A stretch of 64,000 nt of DNA, from positions 1 through 64,000 of IMG/VR virus record IMGVR_UViG_3300032954_000001, one strand, 5' to 3'. Shown one piece after another: positions 1-7,978 of this stretch. The notes under the pieces were generated by a model that did not search any database, had not been told where the DNA came from, and was given only the letters and a program-made list of their open reading frames with translations. Position numbers and translations under genes: made by a program. This DNA comes from a virus. Within the stretch, counting starts at the first letter, position 1, and the number at the start of each line of letters is the position of its first letter.

Positions 1-197
1 CCATCGGTGACACTTACGACATCGATAGCAAGACTGAAGAAATTGTCAGCGTCTATAACGTCGAAAGCCTGATGACCCGCACGGATACCATCCCTAATCT
101 TCGTTGGCTGGTGCAAATGGCGTTGTCTTTTGAGTATGGCGAGTCCTCCGAAAAATTTGTTGCACAGGAAGTCGCTCCAGTCGGTATTACTCAATAA
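1..197 (+). CDS. C-terminal end of an unknown protein (partial)
   Basis: An open frame (codons from base 3) enters from the left edge and stops with TAA at 195-197, giving 64 residues ending in VGITQ. The last part is acidic and helical. I do not recognise it; the start is outside the window. Confidence 0.6.
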   Translation, partial: IGDTYDIDSKTEEIVSVYNVESLMTRTDTIPNLRWLVQMALSFEYGESSEKFVAQEVAPVGITQ

Positions 198-238
198 GCT
201 CGCAATGAGCCCACAATTCAACGAGGAGGCTTCAAGAG

Positions 239-844
239 ATGTACGAAGCGCAAAGTTTTCGCAACCAACTCGTCGAATGGATGAAGGAAATCATCCCCTA
301 CTCCAACTTCGACAAATACGCTCGCAAAACACGCGAGGGTATCGAGACCAACCCACACAACACCGACCGTCACGCTAACCACGTGAACTACGTCATCTAC
401 ACCGCACGACACAGCTACAGCATTTCGGCTACGCCGACGTACCTTGGCTGCATCGCCTCGACCACATACTATCGCCCCGGTGAGAACTGGACACGCGGCA
501 ACGATCTCCCGGATGGCAAGTTTTCCCGTGAGACGTGGGAAGCCATCAAAGACGCGATCATCCGCTTCGAACTGGAGAAGATCGAACAGACAGTAGTGGG
601 CGGGGTTCCCGATGGTCCGCCAAGCAACTACAAGCCGACGCCCATCGACGAGGAGTATTTCGCGGCTCGTCATGCGGCTTTCTTAGCACAGGAACGCCTG
701 AGCAAGGCCGAGCGTGCCATGAACGGGCAGGACAAGAAAGACCCCGAAATGCCGTCCACTCGTGCAGCCGTAGAGCCCGAAGTGGATATGGACGCTTTCG
801 TAGTTGTAAAAACACCCGACAACGAACCCAAGGTCAGCGCATGA
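239..844 (+). CDS. Unknown protein, 201 aa
   Basis: The ATG follows an AGGAGG Shine-Dalgarno at 224-229. The protein begins MYEAQSFRNQLVEWM, is cytoplasmic in composition, and ends in a charged, probably disordered tail. Its stop overlaps the thyX start as ATGA, so the two are translationally coupled. No family recognised. Confidence 0.75.
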   Translation: MYEAQSFRNQLVEWMKEIIPYSNFDKYARKTREGIETNPHNTDRHANHVNYVIYTARHSYSISATPTYLGCIASTTYYRPGENWTRGNDLPDGKFSRETWEAIKDAIIRFELEKIEQTVVGGVPDGPPSNYKPTPIDEEYFAARHAAFLAQERLSKAERAMNGQDKKDPEMPSTRAAVEPEVDMDAFVVVKTPDNEPKVSA

Positions 845-1782
845 AAATCGAAAGCAAGTTGATTCTCGCAAGCAAATCAGCGGTGACAGGCGTGAACCTG
901 TACACCTTCGTTCTCACCTATCCCCGCGTCATCCTTGCGGAAGTCAACACGCATCGTATGCTGAGCCGCAACACTGCGTCTTCGCGTGCGATTCCTTCAA
1001 AGAAACAGAGAGAGCGGGTCTTACAAGACCCGTTTCTCCCTGTCACCATCGGGCAAAACCAGAAGGGGATGCAGGCCGGGGCGGAACTTTCCGGCTGGCG
1101 TCGTACTGCCGCCTACAAGACGTGGGAGTACACCCGTTATGTTAACGTCTTCGCCTCCTACTTGCTCGACAAGCTGGGAGCCCACAAGCAGGTGGTCAAT
1201 CGCATCGTCGAGCCGTGGACGTACACCCAGCAGGTAGTCACCGCGACCGACCTGAAGAATGTATTCAAGCTCCGCAACCACAAGGATGCTGAGCCCCACT
1301 TCCAGATCATCGCTAAGCAGATGCAAGAGCAGGTTGAGTACGTCGAGCTTCTGTTTGAAAAAGCTTTGCCGCCTGAGATGTGGAAAGATGACAAGCTGTA
1401 CCGCCGCCGTCTGGAACTGTATGGGATGCCGAAGGGTATCGGTGTGATCCAAGTGCTTCGCCCCGGTGAGTGGCATCTACCATTCGTCGATGACGATGAA
1501 CTCTGGCCCGGCCACAACTACGATTTGGCGATCAACTGGGAAGAACTCAAGCAGGTCTCAACCGCCCGTGACGCCCGTGTCAGCTACTTCCTGCCGGAGA
1601 ACGGGCAACGTTCCGACTACAGCCGTGATCTCGAACTATGCGGTCGCCTGTCCACATCCGGGCACATGAGCCCGTTCGAGCACATTGCCACGCCTCTTGA
1701 AACTGCCACATATATGGGCAATTTCAAGGGCTGGAAGCAGTACCGCAAAGAATTTGAGCAGGAGGCTGGCGGCGACCGCTGA
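841..1782 (+). CDS. thyX: Flavin-dependent thymidylate synthase ThyX
   Basis: Makes dTMP from dUMP with FAD/NADPH and methylene-tetrahydrofolate, feeding phage DNA synthesis. Residues 37-48 (THRMLSRNTASS) fit the ThyX RHR-x7-S signature with T in place of the first R, and the segment around 130-150 (WTYTQQ... LRNH) fits the conserved C-terminal helix. The length of 313 aa is somewhat above typical ThyX. I chose the ATG at 841 because it overlaps the upstream stop; an open extension to 535 is only the upstream gene read in another frame. It is followed by a dCMP deaminase, a consistent pyrimidine pathway pair. Confident family call; activity not tested. Confidence 0.9.
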   Translation: MKIESKLILASKSAVTGVNLYTFVLTYPRVILAEVNTHRMLSRNTASSRAIPSKKQRERVLQDPFLPVTIGQNQKGMQAGAELSGWRRTAAYKTWEYTRYVNVFASYLLDKLGAHKQVVNRIVEPWTYTQQVVTATDLKNVFKLRNHKDAEPHFQIIAKQMQEQVEYVELLFEKALPPEMWKDDKLYRRRLELYGMPKGIGVIQVLRPGEWHLPFVDDDELWPGHNYDLAINWEELKQVSTARDARVSYFLPENGQRSDYSRDLELCGRLSTSGHMSPFEHIATPLETATYMGNFKGWKQYRKEFEQEAGGDR

Positions 1783-1800
1783 GTCGCAGTATTACTCCGT

Positions 1801-2313
1801 ATGGCAACCTTGTTTGTACCGGGGCTTTACCCCACAAAAGACGTTACACCTTCACGGTGGGATATCTTCTACCTCAAGATGTCCCATCTGGTCTCTCAAA
1901 TGTCGAAAGACCCCTCGACTCAAACTGGGGCGGTTATTGTCCGCCCGAACAAGTCCGTGGTGTCGGTCGGCTTCAACGGCTTCCCCAAGGACATGCCGGA
2001 TAAGCCGGAATACTACGCCGACCGCGAACAAAAATACTCTCGCATCGTGCATTGCGAGATGAACGCCCTGCTGTTTACGAAAGAGTCGGTGCTGGGTTAC
2101 ACTCTCTACACGTGGCCGTTTGCTTCCTGTGACCGTTGCTGCGTATCCATGCTTCAGGCTGGGATTACACGTTTCGTCTTTCCGGAACTGCCGGAAGACA
2201 AGAAAGAACGCTGGCAGAAGCCCTTGGATTTGACCAAGAAGTACATTGAGGAATGCAACCACCAGTGGCTTGAGATTGGGCTGAAGGAAATCTATCCTGA
2301 TGGCACGGTGTAA
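1801..2313 (+). CDS. Deoxycytidylate (dCMP) deaminase
   Basis: Zn-dependent deamination of dCMP to dUMP, the substrate of the adjacent ThyX. The zinc signature is present as H84-x-E86 (HCEMNAL) and C110-DR-C113, and residues 38-46 (PSTQTGAVI) match the usual N-terminal substrate loop. The common PCxxC has SC instead, but both Cys ligands remain. Length 170 aa is normal. No clear Shine-Dalgarno precedes ATG 1801; a TATTAC box ends five bases before it, so a leaderless start is possible. Confidence 0.88.
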   Translation: MATLFVPGLYPTKDVTPSRWDIFYLKMSHLVSQMSKDPSTQTGAVIVRPNKSVVSVGFNGFPKDMPDKPEYYADREQKYSRIVHCEMNALLFTKESVLGYTLYTWPFASCDRCCVSMLQAGITRFVFPELPEDKKERWQKPLDLTKKYIEECNHQWLEIGLKEIYPDGTV

Positions 2314-2413
2314 ACGGCATCGCTTCGACACGTTGATTCGCAGCGCAACACGCCCGTGGATGTGCGGCAAGTGCGGATACTGGCCCCCAGCCAATAAACA
2401 GCCGAAGAAATGA
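2300..2413 (+). CDS. Small zinc-knuckle-like protein, 37 aa
   Basis: Short ORF overlapping the end of the dCMP deaminase gene and sharing ATGA with the next gene. It begins MARCKRHRF and carries MCGKCGYW, a CxxC knuckle, in a basic background. Tight overlap on both sides supports it as real; function unknown. Confidence 0.5.
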   Translation: MARCKRHRFDTLIRSATRPWMCGKCGYWPPANKQPKK

Positions 2414-2862
2414 TTAAGAACTACCCCAACCACCGCTGGCAGGATGTCTACCGCCATGGACGCATCTACAGGGAATGGTACCGCTTAAAGCCGGAATACG
2501 GCGAGAAATTGCACCTGACGCGGGCGGACGTTTCCAAGGGGCGGGCATTCTTCGACACCTTCCAGTTCTGGATTAACCTCAAGCCTTGGAATGGGTTCCG
2601 CAATAAAGCAGGAGAACGGCACGCCAATACTATGGTCGCTCTGCCGTTATGGTACCGTTCTAAGTACGATTACCACGATTTCGGACAGCACCGCTGGGAG
2701 ATTGAAATTTGCTTCCTGAATGTGCTATATATACAGTGGCACCGAAATCGGGATTTAGATACCAAGGTCGCCCTGCGATTCAAGAAAATTTTTGGAAGGG
2801 ATGTACACCCGTATGCCAGAGTCCAAACCGAAGCGGAAGCAAGACAAGCAGCGTCCGTATAG
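2410..2862 (+). CDS. Unknown protein, 150 aa
   Basis: ATG overlaps the preceding stop (ATGA). Rich in W, Y and R (for example HRWQDVYRHGRIYREWYRLK), soluble, no membrane segment. Its 3' end overlaps the next gene by about 50 bases. No family recognised. Confidence 0.7.
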   Translation: MIKNYPNHRWQDVYRHGRIYREWYRLKPEYGEKLHLTRADVSKGRAFFDTFQFWINLKPWNGFRNKAGERHANTMVALPLWYRSKYDYHDFGQHRWEIEICFLNVLYIQWHRNRDLDTKVALRFKKIFGRDVHPYARVQTEAEARQAASV

Positions 2863-3880
2863 AATCGACTACTTCATTCACGATGAGATGTTGAAGGATC
2901 GGGCGCTCGTCCGTTCTATTGTCATCCGCGATGTTACTGCCGATGACGCGGAGCAGAAGTTGGCTCAGCATCTCGGTTTCGACCGCACGTTCACCGTCAT
3001 CCGCTCCTACCGCTTCTACAAGAAGCTGACAGCCGAACCCAAGAAGAAAGTCTACAAAGCAGTTGATGAACTGCTGTCGGCGAAGAAGGCCATTGAAGTC
3101 ATGACGGAGATCGAGAATCGCAAGGCTCCAATTGTCATTCGCCCCGAAGACCTGCAAAAGGAAGAGCGCGTTGCCAAAGTCATGGACGCAATCGCTGCTG
3201 TTGATCCAACCACGCTGCCTCCCGATCATCCGGAACATGTCTGCTCTGACGAGTGTTACGACATCGTGGAAGTCGCACCCAAGGACGTGAAACTGCCTGC
3301 TGAATATTTTGACACGTCCGATTGTTCTGCTGGTCGTCCGGCACCCATGCCAACGGCTCCAACGGGAACTTGTGAGGCAACTGCCGCCGCGATCAAGCTG
3401 CTATCCACGCTGAACGCCTGCAAGTGGCATGGCGAAAAGTACGTCGATCAGGATACGGGTCGATGCACCGCTCTCGACTCCGGTTCTGAGTACCTGAAAA
3501 CCCTGTACAGTGCGAACTTCTATCCGACGAAGGCGTTGCCGAAAGAGACGGAAGTCCGCACGGCATTCGGCGGCCCGGTTGAACATTACGCGGCAGCCGA
3601 AGCCGCCGCACTGTCTTTTCCAGATAAACCAGTGGTGCCGACGCAGCCTGCTGTGTTCGATGACAACGATCTGGCTGCCAAGCTGGACGAACTTGCGCCA
3701 ATTATCCATCCTCCGGCAAAGACGGAATCGCCGTTCGAGGTTGGTTCCGAGTTTCCGGCTGAGGAAGTTGTGCAAGAAGTTTTGACGGGTCACAAGAAGG
3801 GTGCCCTGTTTGCGGCTGGGGCGGCGATCATCGCGATCCTCGGCTGCGTGTACGTTTACCTTCACTATTTCGCGAGGTAG
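2813..3880 (+). CDS. C-tail-anchored membrane protein, about 355 aa
   Basis: Long soluble region (basic N terminus KPKRKQDKQRP, HVCSDECYD Cys/His motif near the middle) followed by one hydrophobic helix at the very C terminus (ALFAAGAAIIAILGCVYVYL), suggesting a tail anchor with the bulk in the cytoplasm. In-frame starts exist at 2792 (TTG), 2801 and 2813; GGAAGGG at 2794-2800 fits 2813 best. Function unknown. Confidence 0.7.
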   Translation: MPESKPKRKQDKQRPYRIDYFIHDEMLKDRALVRSIVIRDVTADDAEQKLAQHLGFDRTFTVIRSYRFYKKLTAEPKKKVYKAVDELLSAKKAIEVMTEIENRKAPIVIRPEDLQKEERVAKVMDAIAAVDPTTLPPDHPEHVCSDECYDIVEVAPKDVKLPAEYFDTSDCSAGRPAPMPTAPTGTCEATAAAIKLLSTLNACKWHGEKYVDQDTGRCTALDSGSEYLKTLYSANFYPTKALPKETEVRTAFGGPVEHYAAAEAAALSFPDKPVVPTQPAVFDDNDLAAKLDELAPIIHPPAKTESPFEVGSEFPAEEVVQEVLTGHKKGALFAAGAAIIAILGCVYVYLHYFAR

Positions 3881-3957
3881 GCATGTTGGGTGACGATTGC
3901 AAGAACCCGCAAGGCCGACACGGGCGAAGTTACTAGCCAAAAGGTCCTAGTCGGCAA

Positions 3958-4170
3958 ATGATCTACCCACCAGCCAACGCAGAATTGCGTGACTGTCCAA
4001 AGTGTCGCGGCAAAGAAACCGTCTGGGCTCGGACAGTCACGATCTGTGGCATGGCGTTCAGTTACAAAGCGTGGTGCTGCTCCGAACTGGACTGTGATTA
4101 TGAAGAGCCCTTGAAGCACACCCATCTACCCGGTACTCGCGACGATTCTTGTCCAGCTTGTGATCTTTAG
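3958..4170 (+). CDS. Zinc-ribbon protein, 70 aa
   Basis: Contains CPKC, CCSELDC and a final CPAC, so it probably folds around one or two zinc ions. No clear Shine-Dalgarno. Function unknown. Confidence 0.65.
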   Translation: MIYPPANAELRDCPKCRGKETVWARTVTICGMAFSYKAWCCSELDCDYEEPLKHTHLPGTRDDSCPACDL

Positions 4171-4178
4171 ACTATTCG

Positions 4179-4196
4179 CCCCTCTTAGGTGAGGGG
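4179..4196 (+). promoter_or_regulatory. Hairpin containing the Shine-Dalgarno
   Basis: CCCCTC at 4179-4184 pairs with GAGGGG at 4191-4196 around a TTAGGT loop. GAGGGG is the Shine-Dalgarno for the GTG at 4201, so the hairpin could mask translation initiation. It is one of several such hairpins in the window. Confidence 0.55.
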
Positions 4197-4200
4197 TGAT

Positions 4201-4737
4201 GTGAATTACTACATCGTCGAAGCGTCCCACCTATTCCGGGCTGGGGACAAATTCCAAACACAATTTTTCGTTGTGGACGTTGTTGGCTTTCTGAACCGAG
4301 AGTATTTCGATTCCAGAGAGTCTAAAACAATTGTTCTCCACGGCTCCGTAAAAGCGGAGCAGGCGGACCGTTACGCCGCCGCGTTAGAGCGCCATGATGT
4401 GCGGGTCATCCGCATGAAACCGATTGCCAGTATGACGGGCAACGGTAAGTGGTATTTCAAACCGACTTGGTACTGCCACAGGATGATGGGTACCGATATT
4501 CCGAAAGGAAATCGGGTTGTACTTGTGGGTTTTCATAACCCGCGCTACAAAACCTTCATCGAAAAGTACGTGAAGGATTTTGAAATTTCAATGGCTGCGT
4601 TCAAAACCCCGTCGAAAAAGCAGGGCTGGATGTCCATTCCGGAAGATTTCAAGCCTCTTCTCAAGCACGCCATCGATCTCGACGAATGCGCTGCCAAAAT
4701 CAAGGCGGAATTCCGCCGCAATCGCAGTAGTAAATAG
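4201..4737 (+). CDS. Unknown protein, 178 aa (possible NYN/PIN-like fold)
   Basis: GTG start chosen for the GAGGGG Shine-Dalgarno five bases upstream. An alternating strand/helix pattern with VVLVGFHNPRYKTFIEKYVKDF vaguely recalls NYN-type nuclease cores, but the acidic active-site residues are not obvious, so I treat this as weak. C terminus basic. Confidence 0.6.
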   Translation: MNYYIVEASHLFRAGDKFQTQFFVVDVVGFLNREYFDSRESKTIVLHGSVKAEQADRYAAALERHDVRVIRMKPIASMTGNGKWYFKPTWYCHRMMGTDIPKGNRVVLVGFHNPRYKTFIEKYVKDFEISMAAFKTPSKKQGWMSIPEDFKPLLKHAIDLDECAAKIKAEFRRNRSSK

Positions 4738-4740
4738 TGG

Positions 4741-4841
4741 GGCGGCTCCGAGCCTAAAGTCTCGATAGGAGCTAGTGACTCCCCTGACTGTTGATGTCTG
4801 GCTCATCGATTGGTCGGGAGAGAATGCAACTCGGAGCCGTT
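4741..4841 (+). ncRNA. Folded intergenic RNA with three-way junction (candidate)
   Basis: The 118-bp gap before the MazG gene forms a closing stem of 10 perfect pairs (4743-4752 with 4830-4839). Inside are a short hairpin (CCTA 4753-4756 with TAGG 4766-4769) and a long arm: CTCCC/GGGAG (4779-4783, 4816-4820), GAC/GTC (4786-4788, 4813-4815) and GTTGATG/CATCGAT (4790-4796, 4804-4810) around a 7-nt loop. Pairing found by eye. It could be a cis leader of the next gene or a free RNA. Confidence 0.55.
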
Positions 4842-4855
4842 CTACTGAGGATTGA

Positions 4856-5248
4856 ATGCCACTTACACGCAAAGAAATGTTAGAGAAGTTCCCGCTGCTG
4901 GACATGTACCAGAGCCTCTCTGGTGAAACTGCCGTCTATGACGGTCAAGGTGAATTCCAAGGTTTGTGCTACTGCCTGTTCAAACTGGGCGGCGAGGCTG
5001 GCGAAGTCTTGGAGAAAATGGGCAAGTTGCTCCGTGATCGTGGTGTCCGCTGGAACTCCGATCCAAAAAGCTGGCCTGACGATGTCCAAGAGGCGCTCAA
5101 GAAAGAACTGGGTGACGTGCTTTGGTATGTTGCCGGGGTCGCCCGTGAACTTGGTTTCTCACTGCAATCGGTCGCCGAATGCAATCTGGAAAAACTTGAA
5201 GACCGTGAGAAACGTGGTAAGATTCACGGTAGCGGGGACAATCGTTGA
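4856..5248 (+). CDS. MazG-like nucleotide pyrophosphohydrolase
   Basis: Predicted to hydrolyse (d)NTPs to monophosphates, tuning the nucleotide pool or lowering alarmone signals. The metal-binding EAGE motif is at 47-50 and the second motif ELGDVLWY at 84-91; the tail N-x4-KL-x2-R-x3-RGKIHGSGDNR is the usual MazG C-terminal signature. 130 aa, single-domain size. Shine-Dalgarno TGAGGA upstream; preceded by the folded RNA at 4741-4841; overlaps the next gene. Confidence 0.85.
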   Translation: MPLTRKEMLEKFPLLDMYQSLSGETAVYDGQGEFQGLCYCLFKLGGEAGEVLEKMGKLLRDRGVRWNSDPKSWPDDVQEALKKELGDVLWYVAGVARELGFSLQSVAECNLEKLEDREKRGKIHGSGDNR

Positions 5249-5769
5249 TAACCTGCGTCACAGCGCCGAGCCGGAGCGGAACTAGCCTGACCATGCAGAT
5301 GTTGCTGGCGGCTGGCTATCCTTTGGCTTGGAACGGACTTCCGAATCGCAATAAATGGAATGAGCGCGGTTTCTACGAAATGGATTGGAATAAGGGCACA
5401 CTCGCCGAGTGCGAGGGTAAAGCGGTGAAAGTCATGCCGTTCGATCTCTACCGCCTGACGCCGGATCACGAGTATCGGTTCATCACGATTCTGCGGAATA
5501 TCGCCTGTATTGAGGCGTCGATGGAGCACACGGTGCAGTGGCGCGGTAAGGAAATGTTCGACGCTCATCATGCCTCGGACTGGCAGGCACGCACGCTGGA
5601 CTTTATCAAGGATTATTCGCGTGTCATCGTCGAATTCAGTGACCTTTTCAACGGCAAAGCGCAGCAGCAGATTGGAGAATTCTTGGGGTTCGATGAATTA
5701 CAGATTGCGAAAATGAACGACTGCGTGGACCCAAGTATGTGGCACTTCAAGCCGGGGGAAAACCAATGA
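5245..5769 (+). CDS. Sulfotransferase-like P-loop protein
   Basis: 174 aa starting at TTG 5245, overlapping the MazG stop. Near the N terminus APSRSGTSLTMQMLLAAGYP resembles the PAPS-binding P-loop of sulfotransferase-like proteins, and ITILRNIACIEASMEH resembles the second (3'-phosphate) motif. Small single domain as in other phage members. Substrate unknown. Moderate confidence from motif resemblance only. Confidence 0.6.
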   Translation: MITCVTAPSRSGTSLTMQMLLAAGYPLAWNGLPNRNKWNERGFYEMDWNKGTLAECEGKAVKVMPFDLYRLTPDHEYRFITILRNIACIEASMEHTVQWRGKEMFDAHHASDWQARTLDFIKDYSRVIVEFSDLFNGKAQQQIGEFLGFDELQIAKMNDCVDPSMWHFKPGENQ

Positions 5770-5945
5770 GATGCCTGCGCTGCGTTCGCGAGAATTTGAA
5801 GAATCAGCAGATCACCCTCAGCGTTGTTCAGATGGCGGTTGATGGGGCCAGAACGGGCGTGGTTGTCCGTAACGGAGAGTCCATCTGCACCGAGCATTTG
5901 TACAACATCGTCATCGAAGAGGCGATTCCGGTACAGTTCAAATAA
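5766..5945 (+). CDS. Small protein, 59 aa
   Basis: ATG overlaps the preceding stop. Begins MRCLRCVREN with one CxxC; the middle resembles small beta-rich phage proteins. Unknown. Confidence 0.6.
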   Translation: MRCLRCVRENLKNQQITLSVVQMAVDGARTGVVVRNGESICTEHLYNIVIEEAIPVQFK

Positions 5946-5996
5946 TTCCATTTTTCATGGGATTTTCGACTGCTACCGCAAATTTCATCTCTCCGA

Positions 5997-6009
5997 CTCT
6001 TAATTAGAG
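5997..6009 (+). promoter_or_regulatory. Short hairpin before GTG start
   Basis: CTCT 5997-6000 pairs with AGAG 6006-6009 across TAATT. AGAGGG is the likely Shine-Dalgarno for GTG 6020. The stem is weak. Confidence 0.35.
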
Positions 6010-6019
6010 GGCATCGATA

Positions 6020-6661
6020 GTGAACACGGAATACATCGAAACTACCGAGGAACAACTACTCGGACTTCGCGACAGCCTTGACTTGCTGGGGCAGCTTAAT
6101 CGCGACAAGATCAGAGAATTGGACATCTATCTGTATGGCACGACCACGGATCGTGGTCTAGTCGATGCCGCCAAGGAAGCCATTGCCGACAGTTCCTATG
6201 AAGTCGAAATCACCGAAGAAGACGTAAACCTGACTGAGATTGCGGTCGCCATTCCGATCTCCGGTGACACCATCTACGCCCTGACTGGGTCTGGTTTTCG
6301 TGTAGATCGCCACATCAGTTTTGCTTACCAAAGCGAGGGTGAAGGACCGAGAGACTTGAACTACGGTGCCTCATCCTATCGTCCGAATATTAGTTTTTCA
6401 GTCCTCAAAAATCCTGCTCTCGCCGATTCAGACTTGAATCTCGGCGAGTACCTGAAGCAGTACGGAACCGGGGGAGCCGCGCAAATCAAACCAAAGGTCA
6501 GACGGACAGAAGAAGCCACGCAACCGGGCATACCCGCCCCTGCGCAGGCTCCGGAGACTCCGGCACAGGCTCCCCCAGCAACTCCCGCCCCGGCACCGCA
6601 GGGGCAGCCGAAGCGAACCTCGGTGAACATCCCCTACTTGGTAGAGAAGTTCCTTGGTTAA
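6020..6661 (+). CDS. Unknown protein with Pro/Ala-rich tail, 213 aa
   Basis: GTG start after AGAGGG. The first 150 residues look globular (beta-rich ISGDTIYALTGSGFRVDRHI); about residues 160-200 form a Pro/Ala/Gln linker, and the end is a short conserved-looking SVNIPYLVEKFLG, which could be a docking peptide. Function unknown. Confidence 0.7.
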   Translation: MNTEYIETTEEQLLGLRDSLDLLGQLNRDKIRELDIYLYGTTTDRGLVDAAKEAIADSSYEVEITEEDVNLTEIAVAIPISGDTIYALTGSGFRVDRHISFAYQSEGEGPRDLNYGASSYRPNISFSVLKNPALADSDLNLGEYLKQYGTGGAAQIKPKVRRTEEATQPGIPAPAQAPETPAQAPPATPAPAPQGQPKRTSVNIPYLVEKFLG

Positions 6662-7010
6662 AACCGAGCCCAAACCCGAAACGGTACGTAAGGAAAAGCT
6701 GGTCGCACCGCCGCTCACCGCCGCCAAGAAAGCGAACTACCTAAAAGTGCGGCTCTCCTATCTGACACCGGAACCAAAACACATCCGTTCGGTCGCACTG
6801 GAGCAGCAATGCCGTATCAAGCCGCCGTTTCTTGAGGACGTGTGCGTTTTGATGCCACGGCTGAAAGTCTTCACGATCCTCGAAACCTATATGCCGATTT
6901 TCGAGAAATTGCAGGCTGCTGGAATTGTCTCAAATCAGGCTAACCTACAGAGTTTTAAGGTTTTAGAGGAAGATACCACCACCCTCGCCTACATCTTCAA
7001 AAAATCCTAG
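6654..7010 (+). CDS. Unknown protein, 118 aa
   Basis: TTG start inside the end of the previous gene (frame overlap of 8 bases). Basic N terminus, then an alpha/beta pattern. The next gene has its own promoter, so this probably ends the operon. Confidence 0.55.
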   Translation: MVKTEPKPETVRKEKLVAPPLTAAKKANYLKVRLSYLTPEPKHIRSVALEQQCRIKPPFLEDVCVLMPRLKVFTILETYMPIFEKLQAAGIVSNQANLQSFKVLEEDTTTLAYIFKKS

Positions 7011-7037
7011 CCAAACCACCGCTCGTTGTTGTAGAAT
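7011..7037 (+). promoter_or_regulatory. Phage-type promoter (CCAAA - 21 bp - TAGAAT)
   Basis: CCAAA at 7011-7015 lies exactly 21 bp before TAGAAT at 7032-7037 and is preceded by CCTAG. The same arrangement recurs near 14047, 27687, 44522, 53576 and 57956. Initiation is expected near 7044. Confidence 0.65.
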
Positions 7038-7039
7038 AG

Positions 7040-7068
7040 CCCCTGATTCGCATTTTCGCGATTGGGGG
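7040..7068 (+). promoter_or_regulatory. Ribosome-binding-site hairpin
   Basis: CCCC... at 7040-7051 pairs with 7058-7068 (11 pairs, one bulged T), burying the GGGGG Shine-Dalgarno of the gene at 7073. The predicted start point near 7044 falls inside the 5' arm, so transcripts from the local promoter would lack CCCC and leave the site open. Confidence 0.55.
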
Positions 7069-7072
7069 AAAC

Positions 7073-7507
7073 ATGAAACGAACCGCGTTGATTTTCCTGA
7101 TTGTGGGGTTATTCGCAGCCGCCGCGCACGCCGCGACTGTTCACGTGCTCATTCCGAACTACGACAGCTACAGCCAAGGCATGATCTGCGTCGTCGATCA
7201 AGAGTACAACTCCCAGTTCGAGAACCTAATCCATGCCAGCGATTTCAGCGTCAGTCGCACCAACAAGAACTCTGCGCTCACCTTGATGGGCTTTTTCAAA
7301 GATGTCGATTTGAATGCCTGCTATGTTCCGAAGGGAACCTCGCAGCATGTCGATGTGCCGAACGCTGAGACGGTCTATGTCGTGACTATCGTGATGAAGG
7401 TCGCAAACGGAGCGGCGACTAACGTGTACTGGAACATCACCAACCTGAACACTGTCGGCATTGTCGGCGATAATCAGTACGTGACCGTGGACGCCCCGGC
7501 GCTATAG
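7073..7507 (+). CDS. Secreted protein with signal peptide, 144 aa
   Basis: N terminus MKRTALIFLIVGLFAAAAHAA is a classical signal peptide with an AHA-A cleavage site, so the mature protein is expected in the periplasm or outside. The rest is beta-rich with two Cys. First gene of an envelope block; own promoter and hairpin-masked RBS. Function unknown. Confidence 0.75.
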   Translation: MKRTALIFLIVGLFAAAAHAATVHVLIPNYDSYSQGMICVVDQEYNSQFENLIHASDFSVSRTNKNSALTLMGFFKDVDLNACYVPKGTSQHVDVPNAETVYVVTIVMKVANGAATNVYWNITNLNTVGIVGDNQYVTVDAPAL

Positions 7508-7514
7508 GAGCCTT

Positions 7515-7970
7515 ATGAAATCGTTTTCGGTACTCACCCTGATGTTCGTTTTGTCCTTGGCGGCTGTGGCGCAGATGCCTCAGCTACTCCCCCCGCCTCC
7601 CCCCGTGGTGCCTTCGGCTCCGGTAGTGACGCCTCCTCCCGCAATGATTCCAGCATCGCCCAACAACCCGGCTGCCGTTTATCCCCCGGACAACGTCATC
7701 GTGGTCACCGTGAAGCTGTTTGACTCGGATAACTACTGGTACGGTTCACAGTTCGAGTTGACGAGCACGGTGAATACGGACATCTGCGTGATGCCGTATG
7801 TGGTGCCCGGTTCTGCAAGCAACGTCATCGGTTCTGTGGTCCAGATGATGCCGATGAAGGCATTCGAGAAAAACGTAAACATCGGGCAGTACAAGACGGC
7901 TGATGAAAATCAACCGTGGAGAGTCATCGTGAAAGCGAAATGGCGCAAAGGCAACTGCGCCGACAAATAG
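7515..7970 (+). CDS. Secreted proline-rich protein, 151 aa
   Basis: Signal peptide (LTLMFVLSLAAVAQ), then a Pro-rich stretch, then a beta domain related in tone to the upstream product (NDICVMPY/LNACYVPK-type segments, DN.W end). Seven bases after the previous stop; likely the same transcript. Unknown function. Confidence 0.75.
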   Translation: MKSFSVLTLMFVLSLAAVAQMPQLLPPPPPVVPSAPVVTPPPAMIPASPNNPAAVYPPDNVIVVTVKLFDSDNYWYGSQFELTSTVNTDICVMPYVVPGSASNVIGSVVQMMPMKAFEKNVNIGQYKTADENQPWRVIVKAKWRKGNCADK

Positions 7971-7978
7971 GAGAATTC

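Noticed and set aside
535-840. N-terminal extension of ThyX by about 100 codons
   Set aside because: It only reads the upstream gene in another frame; the ThyX family start fits ATG 841, which overlaps the upstream stop.
3883-3936. 17-codon ORF between two genes
   Set aside because: Too short, no Shine-Dalgarno, no conserved feature.
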